A stretch of 64,000 nucleotides of DNA from Wolfiporia cocos (Eukaryota; Basidiomycota; Agaricomycetes; Polyporales; Phaeolaceae). Positions within the stretch are counted from its first letter, which is position 1. Each line of letters begins with the position of its first letter. Location of the stretch: positions 620,001 through 684,000 of the forward strand of contig JACCLO010000014.1 in assembly GCA_029448655.1 (NCBI GenBank), written 5' to 3'. Of the stretch, positions 20,097 through 32,106 are shown piece by piece. Under the pieces are notes generated by a model that had not been told where the DNA came from, ran no database searches, and saw nothing but the letters and a program-made list of their open reading frames with translations. A program made the translations under genes and the position numbers.

Positions 20097-22448
20097 CTTT
20101 TGATTCAATCAATGATCGGGATCTGGATCGCATGGACTACGAGCTCGTCTGGAATCATGGTTATTCCCTCGTTGTCTTCATCACTTTCGTCAAGGTGGTA
20201 CAATCTAGAAAATGTGTTGGCCATGACCAGTTTCCTTCCGGAGACGTGTTGCAACTTCAGGTCAAATTGCGAAAGGAATAGATGCCATCTCGCTTGTCGC
20301 TGATTTAGGCACTGTGGGCTTCTCCAGTACGTCAGGTTTTGGTGATCACTTCGGATCAAGATCCGATGTGGTGCCCCTTATAACAGATGCCGCCATTCTT
20401 CTAATGCTCGGACTATTCCGAGTAGTTCGCGATCATAGACTTCGTAGTTCCGTTCTGCTGGTGTCAGGGATTGTGAGAGATATCCCACCAGCCGTTCATG
20501 CCCCATTTCATCTGTCTGTTTCAGCACTGCCACTGTGGTGAACTGAGATGCATCTGCTTCGAGGATGAATGGTTTCTCCTTGTCCGGTGTTCCTAGTGCG
20601 GGCGCCGTCTTGAATGCCTGCTTCATGAAGTCGAACGCTTTCTGTTCTTTCTCCGTCCACTGGAACCCTGTTCCTGTGACCGTTTTTGTGAGGTCTACCA
20701 GGGGTCGGGCGTGCGTTGAGTAGTGATCGATAAATTTCCGATAGAAGTTTGCAAATTCTAGGAAGGATCTGACTTCCTTGAGATTCTGGGGAGTCGGCCA
20801 CTCTTTAATCCCATTGAGTTTCGCTGGGTCCATCTGGATATTTCCTGGGGTGATGACTAACCCCAGAAATTCGACTCTGTTGACGCCAAAGGCGCATTTT
20901 CCGGGTTTCACAAAGAGGTGGTTATCCACCAATCTTTGGAGAACTCGCCGTTCTCGTTCTTTGTGCGTTCTCTCGTCTTCTGAGAAAATGAGGATGTCGT
21001 CCATGTAAACGAGCACCCATACCTCGAGGATTTCTTCTTTCAGGATTTCATTCATCATTGCTTGGAAAGTCCCAGGCGCATTGCATAATCCGAAAAACAT
21101 GACCGTGGGTTCGTATAACCCTCGGTTTGTTTTGAAGGCTGCTTTTCACTGGTCTCCCTCTTTCATCCGGACGTTGTTGTATCCTGCTCTAAGGTCCATC
21201 TTCGTAAGGATCCTTGCTCCTTTCAGCTTTTCCAGGAGCTCCGAGATAAGCAGCAAGGGATAGACATTTTTTATCGTCCCTTCGTTCAGGTACCGATAAT
21301 CTTGACACGGTCGTAGGCCGTTGTCTTTCTTCGGGACAAAAAAGAAATGTGATGCCATTGGGGATTTTGAAGGGACTACGAATCCCTTGGCCAGGTTTTC
21401 TTTTAATAACTCGTCCAGTGCCTGTTGTTCTTTCGGTGACAGTGCGTAGAATTTGCAGTCTCTTGGCACGAAGTCGGGTTTTGATTCTATCGCGTGGTCC
21501 CATGGTCTCGATGTGGGGAATGCTGCTGTGGACTCTTTGCTGAATACTTTGGCAAAGTCTAATAGGTGATTGGGGACCATCTCTTCGATCGTTCTTTCTG
21601 GTTCAGGGGTTTTCTGTGCGAATTCTTGGGATTTGGGTCTGTAGATCCGAATCCCTTCTCTCCCCTCTCCGTTTTGTCTACATCTTCTACCTCCACGATG
21701 TCGGGGGTTAGGTGTCGTTCGAATATTATCTGTGCTATTCGCATGCCCGGGATAATTCTGTGTGCACTGGCTGAATAGTTGAAGATGATGGCTCCAACAT
21801 CTCCTCGGTAGTCTGAGTCTATGACTCCAGCCTGCACCACCAGTCCATGTTTAAGGGTGTTTCCTGATCGTCCGGCCAACCTCCCATATGATCCCTTTGG
21901 AAATCTTCATTTTTACTCCTGTGGAGACAAGTTTCCACCCCCCAGCTGGGATCTCGGTTTCTTCTGCGGCATAAAGGTCGTATCCCACAGCTTCTTGAGT
22001 TCCTCATGCCGGGACCTTTCCTTCTGGGGCGATTACCATCTCCACCGTATCCATTCGGAATGTGGTTTCTGGTTTTCCTTCTTCCGCCCCTAGTACTGAT
22101 TGTACGTCAACCATCTGGTCCTTCCAGTCGATCGTGGGGTTTTCGTCTTTCAGCCAACCATACCCCAGGATCATATTTTCCGTGCCGATTGATCCTACCA
22201 GGAATCGGACTTTCCGTGTCTTCTGGGTTTTTGGGTACCGTAGGAGTATGGTGGCTTCTCAATCTATTCGCCCGTCTTTGTTTTCTGTCCCGTCAACGTT
22301 CTTGACAATGATCGGGTTCTTCAAAGGTTGCGTGGGCACCTTGTATTTTTCTACCACTCTGCTGTGGATTAGGTTCGAGATTGATTCTTCTCAAACGAGG
22401 TAATTACATGCGCTGCTTTCTCGGAGGGTAAGACTGTGGGCTTCCCTC
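20097..22448 (-). pseudogene. gypsy 2 pol remnant (protease, dUTPase, RT, RNase H)
   Basis: It matches pol of gypsy 1 from protease to the end of RNase H, including dUTPase motifs [13 protein letters not shown] and RIAQIIFER (21559-21879) and the RT block FGLCNAPGTFQ. It is broken by nonsense changes, for example TGG to TGA just before the LFGLCN block (about 21150), and by frame changes around 21880-22100. Its end is truncated at 20097 next to the LTR. The visible stops are mostly consistent with C-to-T or G-to-A transitions. It cannot make active pol. Confidence 0.85.
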
Positions 22449-25394
22449 CTAGGCAAAATCCTGTTCTTCTATGAGCTGTGCTAGGAGCTCGGGGTTCTTG
22501 GCTTTCAGGGCCCTGATTGCTGTAACCGCTCTGTTTGCGGTGAATTATTCAGTCTCCTCTTCAGAGACTTCTTCAATGCGAGCTTCCTGCTCGGCTTCTT
22601 CTTCTTCGGTCTTTCGGGTAGTCCGCCTAGGGCGTACTGGCTTCTTTGGTTTCTTTGGGCAGTCTCGTGACATATGCCCCGGCTGAAGGCAGGTGAAACA
22701 CTTGCCCTTCTTGATATGATCATCCCTCTCCTGGGTGGTCATTCAATCTACATCCATCACGTTCGGATCTATCGGTGTGGATGCTTGCGGAGCACTAGTG
22801 TGTCCGTTATTCTGGTTCAGGGCTTGCCAAGCCTTTTTCTTGATAAACGGTTTATCGCGTTTCAAGAATACCTTGTATGTGTTTTCGTAGTATGAGGCAG
22901 CAGACTGCCATTCATCGATGGTTGCTGGCAGCGGTTGTACCCCGATGATATATCGGGTCGTGTGTTCTGGTAACCCTTTCTCAAAGAGGGTTATAAGTAG
23001 TGCATTTCCGTCGGCACTGTATCGGTCATACTGGGCCTTTCCAGCCAAGTTATTGAACTTGGTGATGTAATCATCGATGTCCTTTCTATCCTGAGCGGTG
23101 TCTAGGATTTTCTTCCGCGCTTTCTGTACCTCTTCGATGGCTCCGAAGGCTTTCTGGAAGTCTGCATCAAACTGTGCAAGACTTGGTAGGAAGAATCGTT
23201 TTGTTATGGGGTTCGTGTAGACCCTGTGGTAATTCTGTTTCCATTGGCCCGTTTTCCCCTTGTTCGAAATATACGAGAGGATAAAGATCACTCTCTGGAT
23301 GTCATTCTGGAATGACGTTCCATACATTGTAAACCAGGAGTTACACTGGTTTATGAAGTTCTGCATGTCGGATCGTTCCCCGTCAAATACGTCTGGGGGA
23401 TTGATCTTTATCATCGGGGGTCAGTAGTACGGGTTCGGTGCCGGAGGTTGAGGCTGCTGCGCATTCGGTGGTGGAGGCCCTCCTGGGGGTCCTCCTCCTC
23501 CCAGGTATCCTCTATCCGGGTTTCCTGGGTTTCCTCTGGGGTTCCCTGGGTGTCCTCTCCTCCGGGGTTCGCGGGCGTTCTTCCTCCGAATCCTCCAGGA
23601 GGGGGGGCATTCCCTCCTCCAAGTCCGAGGTTTCCTCCCAGTCCTTCCGCTTGTATCTGCGGAGGTTCGTCCAAATAGGCCTGAAGGCCATGTGACACAG
23701 AACGCTCTGTGGGACTCACCAAGCCTGTATCCTTAGGTGATAGGCGACTTGGAGAGGAAGAGCACTCAATGCAGCAGGGTAATTGGAGGTTACTTCTACG
23801 GCGGACACCGAGAAGAATGAAACTAAAGTTATAGGCCGTCAAGGCCCTACTTATATACATAGTAATAACGGGTCATGTGCTACTGTATAGTGCATGCCCG
23901 ATAAGGAGTGTGGGCTGCCATAAGGGCGACCAAGTGGAACGACTACTCTACAAAGGCCGTGACCCGCCGGTAATGGCCGAGCCAATGGTAAAATAGAGAG
24001 CGTGTGGTCTCATCGTAAGATGGACATGTGAATATGGGCGCAGCCCGGGTATAAGGGAAGCCGGTTGCTGGATACCGTGAGGTATAATGGCTATTGGCCG
24101 GTCTTCGTGTGATGACCAAGGCGAGATGCCGAGGTTGTTATGCTATTGGACCAGCAGGTAGCGTAGCATGTGATATGTCCGGGCCGGATGGTAACCGGAA
24201 CATATGTTGGACTTAGCCGTGAGGCAAGGTCCGGTGTTTGGGCAACGCCGTGATGGCAGAAGCCCGGGACTTGGAGAACGCCGAGTCTGTGGGAGGCCGA
24301 GATGGCCGTGACCTATAGCGATATTGCCTTGTTGCTAATATAACCCTGTTTGGTCGTGTTGCCATTATTATTATTATGCGAAGGCGTGGCGCGCCTGAGG
24401 TGTCATTGTGATCAAGGATCTGATGACGTGTGGGAAGCCGGAGAGGCCGACCCAATGGAACATTGCCATGAGGCGATGTTTGGTGTTGTGGGCATTATTA
24501 TGCGAACGTGCCCCGCTCGGCCTATCATTATGATCTAAGATCTTATGACGTGGCTGGTCTAGCTTCTGACGGGCGAGACCTATGATGTAGCTGTAGTGTT
24601 GCTATTGGACCGGAAGGTGCCATAGCGTTACATAAGCTGGTCATGTGGGTGATAAGCCCAGTTAAGGACTTGTCGTATGGCAATGGGAGTTAACCCGTAG
24701 ATAACTTGTAGTTAGACGTATAAATCCCGGATGAATTGCTATAATCATAGGAAAAATGCTGTAAGCCCCAGATAAATCTGTGACACCATGTTCCTGTGTT
24801 TGTTGTTCCCATTCCTCCGCTTGGGTTAATCCAAGACGGATCTCCTCCACTACCCATTCCGGATGCGTTCTGTGGGGGATTTCCAAAGAGGTTTGTTCCT
24901 CCAGCCATAGACCCAACTCCACTCTGCGCAAAAGCAGATATAAATCCTGAAGGGTCCTGTCCTCTGGTCTGGCTGTTATCTGTTCCTGTAGAACTTCCAG
25001 GATTTCTCCCATCATCTCCGATGCGCTCAATTCCTGCCATTCCTGTGGGGCCCGAAGGCCGAGTCGTATTTCCATTGGCATCGGAGGTTCTGTTGATGGT
25101 TTCAGTTTCATTTTCGGTCAACATCGCGGTTGACATCGGAGGAATTTCTCCAAATCGTTCGAACGCTTCACGCATTATTTCCCAAGCAGTCGTTCCTGCG
25201 GAGGGGTATACTTGTACCCACTTCAATGCCCTATCTTCTCTTAGAATGACAACAATTCCTCCGCGGTTACGGAAGGCTCCAATGGTGTCAGTCCACTCGT
25301 ATCGGTTGAGTCTGTAGACTCCCTGAATGTTCTCAGGCAAGAGTTCAATCAGTTGTGCTGGGAATTCTGGTCCGAATATCATGTGCCCTTGCAC
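22449..25394 (-). pseudogene. gypsy 2 gag remnant
   Basis: It starts MQGHMIFGPEFPAQLIELL at 25394 and is collinear with gag of gypsy 1, including the Gly/Pro-rich stretch (shortened and frameshifted near 23540-23600) and the CCHC knuckle CFTCLQPGHMSRDC near 22690. It is interrupted by the 1093-bp LTR-D at 23693-24785, by a CGA-to-TGA stop after NVMDVD (about 22742) and by a TAC-to-TAA stop near 22545. The knuckle itself keeps all four ligands. Confidence 0.85.
23693..24785. repeat. LTR-D insertion, 1093 bp, in gypsy 2 gag
   Basis: It starts TGACACAGAACGCTC, ends AAATCTGTGACA, and has a perfect CCATG duplication (23688-23692 and 24786-24790). No coding frame is convincing. Much of it consists of short GC/AT-alternating phrases such as GGCCGA, ATGTGATAT and CCATTATTATTATT that partly repeat. 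It is either a long solo LTR or a small non-autonomous element. Related insertions are at 30987-31477, 54233-55080 and 56390-57721. Confidence 0.8.
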
Positions 25395-25428
25395 CGTGGT
25401 AGGTGAGGGTGTGATGAGCTCGACCTTC

Positions 25429-26847
25429 TGTTACGGCCGAATACCCGTTCATATATTCGAGTCGCAAATATAGATCGTTCTTCTGCACTTAGGCGCGCTG
25501 CCGTGTGCAAGGCAAATACTCGTTAGATGCCTTCAAGTCCTAGGTGAAGTCCTTAGGAGATCGTGTAATATCCAATATGCGTTAGAGGATATAATTTGTT
25601 CAAGTGCAAGTCAAATAGAATATAAGACTCGCCTAAGTCCGAGAAGTCACTGTGCACTTCGAGGACTTAGTCGTTTGATTGCTCAAGAGAGAAATACTGA
25701 ACGTAGTTTCCTACGTTTGTGTTACGGGTCGAATACCCGTTCGTATATTCGAGTCGTGAATATAGATCGTTCTTCTGCACGTAGGCACGTCGCCGTATGT
25801 AAGGCAAATACTCGTTAGATGCCTTCGGGTCCTAAGTGAAGTCCTTAGGAGATCGGTAAATATCCAATACGCGTTAGAGGATATAATCTGTTCAAGTACG
25901 AGTCGAATAGAATATAAGACTCGCCTAAGTCCGAGAAGTCAGTGTGCACTTCGAGGACTTAGTCGTTCGATTGCTCGAGTGAGAAATACTGAGCGTAGTT
26001 TCCTACATTTGAGAACGAGTATAAGACTTCTTGTTTATACAACAAGGTCGAGCTGAAGAGCTTCGACAATAAGTACATGAGCTTTTATACTACGCTAAGT
26101 TTCAGGGGTCAAGTTCGTCCCAGATGTCACCGCTACTATCTACGCTATAGTACCAAACGTTTGATAAGTATGTAGTGATATGTCTGAAACGATAGATAGA
26201 AATGATGATGGCGGTTGAACGCCATCTGTCAGCTAACGAGTGATAAACATGAAACGGAGACAGAGTTGGATCTGTCAAAAGTGAAACACGCCCTACATGC
26301 TGATACAACTGGGGATACGCCCAGTAGAGTCACGAGTAGCCAGGGGGTTGGTTGCGCAACAAGTCCCTGTATCGTATTCGCCCGGTGGTGAGTTCTGTCG
26401 ATATTCGAAAAATAAAAATAACCGTAACAGTTTGAGAACGAGTATAAGACTTTTTGTTTGTACAACAAGGTCGAGCTAAAGAGCCTCGACAATAAGTACA
26501 TGAGCTTTTATACTACGCTAGGTTTTAGGGGTCGAGTCTATTACAGATGTCACCACTACTATCTACACTATAGTACCAAACGTTTGATAAGTATGTAGTG
26601 ATATATCCGAGACGATAGATAGGAATGATGGCCGTTGAACGCCATCTATCAGCTAGTGAATTTAAACATGAAACGAGGACAGAGTTGGATCTATCAGAGT
26701 CGAGGCATGCCCTATCTGCTAGTACATCTGGGGTTAGCCCAGTAGAATCACGAGTAGCCAGGGGGTTGGTTGCACAACAAGTCCCTGTATCGTATTCACC
26801 CTATGGTGAGTTCTGCCAGCGTTCGAAAAATTAACATAACCATAACA
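25429..26847 (-). repeat. 5' LTR of gypsy 2, split by a solo LTR
   Basis: 25429-25719 plus 26435-26847 form one LTR-A of about 704 bp (TGTTACGGCC...CCATAACA). It is opened at GTTTG by the LTR-A copy at 25720-26429. The right end borders AGGAG, the duplication of gypsy 2. Confidence 0.9.
25720..26429 (-). repeat. solo LTR-A nested in an LTR-A
   Basis: 710 bp, TGTTACGGGTCG...AATAACCGTAACA, with perfect duplication GTTTG (25715-25719 and 26430-26434). The host is another LTR of the same family. Confidence 0.92.
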
Positions 26848-28060
26848 AGGAGTTATGTATCATCTGGAACCTCCGCGGCCAATGCCACACGCGCCGGTGC
26901 CCTGATGGGGAGCCACACCAGTGCTTGCTCTGTGGATCCTCTGATCAGCCAGCCACAGAATGCTCAGCCCTTGCTAACTTGTCAAAGCCTCCCTATCCGC
27001 GAGCTTGTGGTAACGCCTTACGACGCTGACGGGTTCGAGACCCTGCTGCGAAAACATGGCCTCCTAAACCAATATCCTAATTTACCCCATCGTATTTGCT
27101 TCGGTTTCCCAATCGGCAATTTTGGTCCTATACTCTACACTTTCACACCTGGCAACCACCAGTCTGCCATCTCCCATCCTGACGTTATTGATGCTTATGT
27201 TGCCGAAGAACTGCGTCTTAGTCGCTTCACTGGCCTGCTCTCCAAATGGGCAGTCGAAGCTGTTTTGGAAGGCCCTTTCAGGTCCTCGCCACTATCTGTG
27301 GTCGAGAAGGTGGGTTCCCCTGGGAAGTTCCGCGTGGTTTGGAACTTATCCTTCAAGGACGAAATGGGGATATCAGTAAACAATCAAATCGACTCCGATG
27401 ATTTTCAGACACGTTGGGGCACGGCAGCCATTTTCGCCGATTTGGTGAGTTGAAGATTTACCCCGCCAGGCTCCCTGCTCTGGGACGCATTTGTGTACTG
27501 GCCGTATTGCCGCCAGGTGTGACGATGGAGCGTTTTTCTCTACGTCCGTAGGAGCGTATCACTCCGCACCTGTGTTCTCTTGCCGGGAGCGTCTCCCTCT
27601 CCGCTGGGGCGTGTTTTCCCCATCCGAATCGTTGCTGTTCTTGTGATGCAACGTATTGCTCACACGCACCTTTGTGAAGGTTGCGACCGCCCCAGCAGGC
27701 TCGCAAGCCGCCACGCTTGATATTGAGGCCGCATTCCAGGCTTCTCCTGTATGCCCCACGCATAAGTGTTATATTGTGGTCAAACATAACGACTGCTTCT
27801 ATGTCGATCACTGTTTACCGTTCGGCATATCTTCCGCGACAGGCATTCAAGGAGAGCCGGCAGACGCTATCATTGACATTTTGAATGCGGAGGGCATTGG
27901 GCCTGCCACCAGATGGGTCGATGATTTCTGCGTGATGCGCTTACCTGTGGCGGGCGATGGCACGATCATACCCTTCTCTTATGCGTATGACCTTAACTCT
28001 ATATACTACGATGAGATGAGGACAAGCCTCATCTCTAAGATTCACGGCTTTTGGGCTTAG
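26848..28060 (+). pseudogene. DIRS/Ngaro-like gag 3' end and reverse transcriptase (locus A)
   Basis: Directly after AGGAG the frame reads ELCIIWNLRGQCHTRRCPDG and a Cys/His-rich knuckle (CLLCGSSDQPATEC), the end of gag. 27000-27446 holds the RT N-terminal part (YPNLPHRICFGFPIGNFGP; FRVVWNLSFKD). After a gap or intron of about 230 bp (27447-27676, GTGAGT...GTGAAG) the RT core follows: AATLDIEAAFQ, YVDHCLPFGISSATGIQGE and WVDDF as the metal-binding motif in place of YxDD. The LDIEAAF...FYVDHCxPFG...WVDDF pattern is that of DIRS/Ngaro-type RTs of basidiomycetes. The frame stops at 28060, and no RNase H or tyrosine recombinase follows, so the copy is truncated. Confidence 0.65.
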
Positions 28061-28266
28061 GCCCCTGTCCTGTCTTTCTGTGTGCGCCAGCTCACCCTCT
28101 TGCCTCTCTCTCTCTTACTTGCTAGTCTGGGACCTCACGGCGACCTTGTAGCGGCGCCCTAGGTCGACTCGACTATGTCTTGTGGGAGATTATGGGGTCC
28201 CCAGCAGGGCCGGTCGCACAGTCAGGTACGGCTGTGTCAACAGGCTTCAGCACCAATCCATGGGAC
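28061..28266. other. tail of DIRS-like locus A, no feature recognised
   Basis: Non-coding by eye. It separates the truncated RT from the first LTR fragment at 28267. Confidence 0.4.
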
Positions 28267-28516
28267 TGTTACGGGTCAAATATCTGGCAAGCTGAAATGA
28301 CCAAGTCGAGTTACTCAGCATATCGAGTAGCGCACTACTCGTCGGACTCAGCAGAGGCAAGCGTCGATATACCTAGCTGCAGGCTTAATTGCTTAAGCCT
28401 TTGAGAACGAGTATAAGATCCTTGTAACTCAACAAGGTCGAGCTGAGGAACTCAAACAGTATTTGCAGCAGGGTTTTTATACTACGATTCTGTAATCAGG
28501 GTCATAGTGTCCTTGG
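28267..28516 (-). repeat. truncated, divergent LTR-A relative
   Basis: It starts TGTTACGGGTCAAATATC and shares the GAGAACGAGTATAAGA and AACAAGGTCGAGCTGA blocks with LTR-A, while the first 130 bp are different. It is cut off by the LTR at 28517, and the remainder is not found downstream. It appears to be an older or sister LTR family using the same self-primer core (AAGGTCGAGCT). Confidence 0.7.
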
Positions 28517-29217
28517 TGTTACGGATTGAATACCCATTCGTATATTCGAGTCACGAATATAGATCGTTCTTCTGCACGTAGGCACGTCACCGTATGCAAG
28601 GCAAATACTCGTTAGATGCCTTCAGGTCCTAAGTGAAGTTCTTAGGAGATCGGTTAATATCCAATACACGTTAGAGGATATAATCTGTTCAGGTGCGAGT
28701 CTGATAGAATATAAGACTCGCCTAAGTCCGAGAAGTCAGTGTGCGCTTCGAGGACTTAGTCGTTCGGTTGCTCGAGTGAGAAATACTGAGCGTAGTTTAC
28801 TACGTTTGAGAATGAGTATAAGACTTCTTGTTTGTACAACAAGGTCGAGCTGAAGAGCCTCGACAGTAAGTTTATATACTACGCTAGGTTTTCGGGGTCA
28901 AGTCTGTCCCAGATGTCACCGATACTATCTACGCTATAGTACCAAACATTTGATAAGTATGCAGTGATATATCCGAAACGATAGATAAGAATGATGATGG
29001 CGGTTGAACGCCATCTGTCAGCTACTGGATGATGGAAATGAAATGGTGGCAGAGTTGGATCTGCCAGAGATGAAACGCGCCCTATATGCTAGTACAACTG
29101 GGGATGTGCCCAGTAGAATCACGAATAACCAGGGGGTTGGTTGCGCAACAAGTCCCTGTATCGTAATTGCCTGGTGGTGAGTTCCGTTGGTATTCAAAAA
29201 TCAAAATAACCGTAACA
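28517..29217 (-). repeat. LTR-A copy without target duplication
   Basis: 701 bp, TGTTACGGATTG...AATAACCGTAACA. The flanks are CTTGG and GCGTG, which do not match. The junctions therefore come from recombination or deletion rather than simple insertion. Confidence 0.85.
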
Positions 29218-29769
29218 GCGTGGCCTGCCACGACCGGGCGGGTTCGTGAGGTGCGTGGTAGGCCGCAAACGGGTTCGTGAGGTGTGTGGTATGCTGCGAC
29301 CGGGTTCGTGACTGGTGGTTCTCGTTGGTCGGGTTGTATGCCAGTAATGGCGAGAGTCCGTGTAACAGGGACATGAGGTGTTAGGCTTAGTGTTCTGGGT
29401 CACATGTGAGTGTAGACCATGCCCCTAGTCGGCGTATAGCGTATTGTACAGTGGCGGGTAGCCTGAGTTGTATAAGGCATACCGTCGTGCTATTGTAGCC
29501 TGTTGGGTTACTAGGGGTCGGCTCGTGACTCCTGGGTTTAGGGACGGGACTAGGCAGCGTGGTTCTTGCTGCCGGGACTTGGACTGAGTTTAGGATTAGA
29601 CTGCTGGTGGCCTGCTAGTGCCCGTAGTGTCTTGTATAGCAGAGGGCTTCTACTAGCGTTGCCGTAGGATTCCAGCTGGGCTTGGATAGAGTGCTGTGGC
29701 ATGCGTATGGCGTGAATGGGGTGTCAACCTAGGCTGTGCTATACTAGGCTTTGAAATTGGCTTGTGACA
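29218..29769 (-). repeat. left arm of large inverted repeat (LTR-C-like, truncated)
   Basis: On the minus strand it begins TGTCACAAGCCAATTTC at 29769 and runs left until cut by the LTR at 29217. It pairs with 29958-30510 on the plus strand over more than 400 bp with visible divergence, so the two are separate insertions of one LTR family in opposite orientation. Confidence 0.75.
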
Positions 29770-29957
29770 GTATAAACCCTGCCACTGGTGCGGCAGACCC
29801 CAATCGACGTAACCTAACAATCACCACCGCCATTACTGGCATACACCAGACCAACGAGGATCACCGGTCATTATGACGTCACGCCCCCGATCGAGCACAA
29901 CTGATCACGGACTTAGAACCCCGCCATTACCGGCGCACCTACGATCGACAAGAACCA
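29770..29957. other. spacer of the inverted repeat, part of an older copy of the same LTR
   Basis: It contains CGCCATTACTGGCATAC and CGCCATTACCGGCGCACC phrases that recur at about 30368 and 30600 inside the right-hand LTR. It ends with AACCA (29953-29957), the duplication of that LTR. It looks like the body of an older family member. Confidence 0.55.
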
Positions 29958-30955
29958 TGTCACAAGCCAATTTCAAAGCCTAGTAGACCACCCTAGGTCA
30001 ACACCCCATTCACGCCATAAGCACGCTACAGCACTCTATCCGAGCCCAGCTGGAATCTACGGCAACGCTAGTAGAAGCCCTCCGCTATACAGGACACTAC
30101 GGGCACTAGCAGGTCGCCAGCAGTCCAACCCTAAACTCAGTTCAAGTCCCGGCAGCATGAGCCATACGCTGCCTAGTCCCTAAACCCCGGAGTCACAAGT
30201 CGACCCCTAGAGCCCAACAGGCTACGGTAGCACGACGGTACGCCTTGCGCACACACTCAGGCTAAACCGCCACCGTACAATACGCTATACGCCGACTAGG
30301 GGCACGACCTACACTCGCACGTGACCCAGAACACTAAACCTACCGCCTCGCGTCCCTACCGCACGGACACTCGCCATTACTGGCATAGACACTATACTAT
30401 ACCCTGTACGCACCCTGACCTACGAGTACGACAGGCAGGGATAATACCTCCAGGCTCTGCACGACTGAGAACCCTACCAGTCACAGAGCGCTACACCCCG
30501 ATCGCAGCCGATCACGCTCGATCAACCTACGCTACACCCGGCCCGTACTAGCCAGCCCCCGATCACGGCAGACCACGCCCGATCACAGACCTAGAAGCCC
30601 GCCATTACCGGCGCACCTACGATCGACGAGAACCACTGATCGAACCCGACCGATTGGCTATTCCTTTGATCCGACCCTTGTACGCTACGTCGCCATGGAC
30701 ATCCTCGCATACCCCAGCGCTCCGATGCCATTACCGGCACATAGCTCATAGCCAGTTAGATACCAGTACGAAGAGGCCTCTGAGCCACTGTACACAAACA
30801 TGTACAAATAGGTTAGGAGTACATATGCCGGACAGTCTTAAGCGTAAAGCTCAGACTTGTCTTGGCCTTTTGTGCCTTGAGATGCCCGGACCAGGAAGGC
30901 GCTTTCATGCGACCCACCTTCCCCCGGTGTGTGTCTTAAGGTTGCGCTTGTGTCA
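29958..30955 (+). repeat. solo LTR, LTR-C-like long form, 998 bp
   Basis: TGTCACAAGCCAATTTC ... GCGCTTGTGTCA, with perfect duplication AACCA (29953-29957, 30956-30960). Its last about 200 bp resemble the end of the 342-bp LTR of gypsy 3 (ACATGTACAAA, CTCGTCTTGGCCTTT-like, GCTTGTGTCA). It includes an uninterrupted copy of the sequence into which it was itself inserted (30601-30660 compared with 29930-29957 plus 30956-30986), so the host is a relative. Confidence 0.8.
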
Positions 30956-30986
30956 AACCACTGATCGAACCCAACAGATTGGCTAC

Positions 30987-31477
30987 TGACACAGAATGTG
31001 TCATACGTACATGTTTATGCCCTAACCCCTTCTACTAACGTTGAAGGTGTTGACGACGAGGTAACGTCGCATGGGCTGACTAGGTAGACTCCAAGATAGA
31101 GAGTCTAAGGCATAGTGACGGCGTAGTCACCAGAGGCAGTCCCAGTCTAGCACGCAGTATGATGATGAGGTTACACATCCATTGTCGAGATTGATCAGTC
31201 TGAGGTTGTAAGACCTCAGACGTCTACTTTATATACATGGAGACCGGCCGCTACCTAATGAAGGGCCTGCCCTAATGGCATGGTCTGTGCGCGCCCCTAA
31301 AGGTCACGCGTATGTATTATGTAAGTAGGGGATCACGTGACCGTATGTCCTGACGGACAGGTTGTGTTATACCACTACACTACGATGCACTGGTCATGTG
31401 ACTACTAGAACGTGAGCTCCTGGGTTCGAGCCAGGGAGGGGGTGATACATTAAAACATGCCACAGAAATCTGTGACA
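30987..31477. repeat. LTR-D insertion, 491 bp
   Basis: TGACACAGAATGTGTC ... GAAATCTGTGACA with perfect duplication GCTAC (30982-30986, 31478-31482). The related sequence at 30645-30690 shows the site without the insert. A short hairpin CCTGG-GTTCGAG-CCAGG near 31420 resembles a tRNA T-arm but has no tRNA around it. Confidence 0.85.
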
Positions 31478-31482
31478 GCTAC

Positions 31483-32106
31483 TCTACTGATCCGCCCCTT
31501 ACACGTTACGTTGCCACAGGAGTGGAGGTCAGAGACTACTGCTCTGTGGTGGATCTTTCATAGCTCCTTCTGTTACTAGCCAGCTCTACTGACATGAATA
31601 AAATTGAACTTTTATTGGCACTGTACTATATGTATTAATATATTCTATGAGCTGCATTTCTGGAACCGGTACCCTAGAGCAGTGCTCCTGCCCCGCCAAC
31701 CGCCCAAGGGACCACTATTGTGAGGTCCTCACAATAGCAAGGGCCTCAGGTGAGGTCTCCGCAACAGCACGGGCCTGGGCGCCGCGTCCTTGCAAGAACG
31801 CGTCCCTTGGGCGCTTGCTATTGCGCGGACCTGCTACTATAAGGGGGTTATACATGACTATACCGGTCCGGCTACATTTACAGGACCTGCTAGGTATATC
31901 TACGTAGATCTACGGTCTCGCACTCGCACTTTGCTGATGCCCCCGGTGTAATGACTGATCGAACAGAAGTTGCAGTCTCGTGACCAGACGGTAAACTCCG
32001 ACGGAGTTTGATATCTGAGGACGCGTCGCGGTGGTTGTTGCTTGTCCCCACGACTCTGTCTCACTCAAGCCTCGATACATTCCCCTGCCGCTCCCCCTTG
32101 TTCACT
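31483..32106. other. spacer and promoter region of kinase copy B
   Basis: 31483-31560 continues the older LTR relative. 31660-31840 has an imperfect local inverted repeat (GCCCAAGGGACC ... CGTCCCTTGGGCGC). From about 31980 the sequence aligns with 3413-3528 (GTGACCAGACGGTAA) and forms the duplicated 5' flank of the kinase gene. No gene is recognised. Confidence 0.5.

Larger units (their letters stand above)
19459..26847 (-). mobile_element. gypsy 2: defective minus-strand chromovirus, integrase deleted
   Basis: A close relative of gypsy 1 read leftwards. Its 5' LTR is at the right (25429-26847, containing a nested solo LTR). Its 3' LTR is at the left (19459-20096, with its first about 65 bp moved to 7826-7891 by gypsy 1 insertion and the inversion). 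Target duplication AGGAG: right copy at 26848-26852, left copy as inverted CTCCT at 7892-7896. The internal DNA jumps from the end of RNase H (PIID, about 20100) straight into the 3' LTR, so integrase, chromodomain and the pol tail are gone. Gag also carries an LTR-D insertion. Confidence 0.9.

Noticed and set aside
26848..28266. A tyrosine recombinase and split direct repeats to confirm a DIRS/Ngaro element
   Set aside because: None found in either locus. The assignment rests on RT and gag features only and is kept at moderate confidence.
31405..31435. T-arm-like hairpin around GGTTCGAGCC
   Set aside because: A B-box resemblance without A-box, acceptor stem or anticodon arm, inside an LTR-D insertion.
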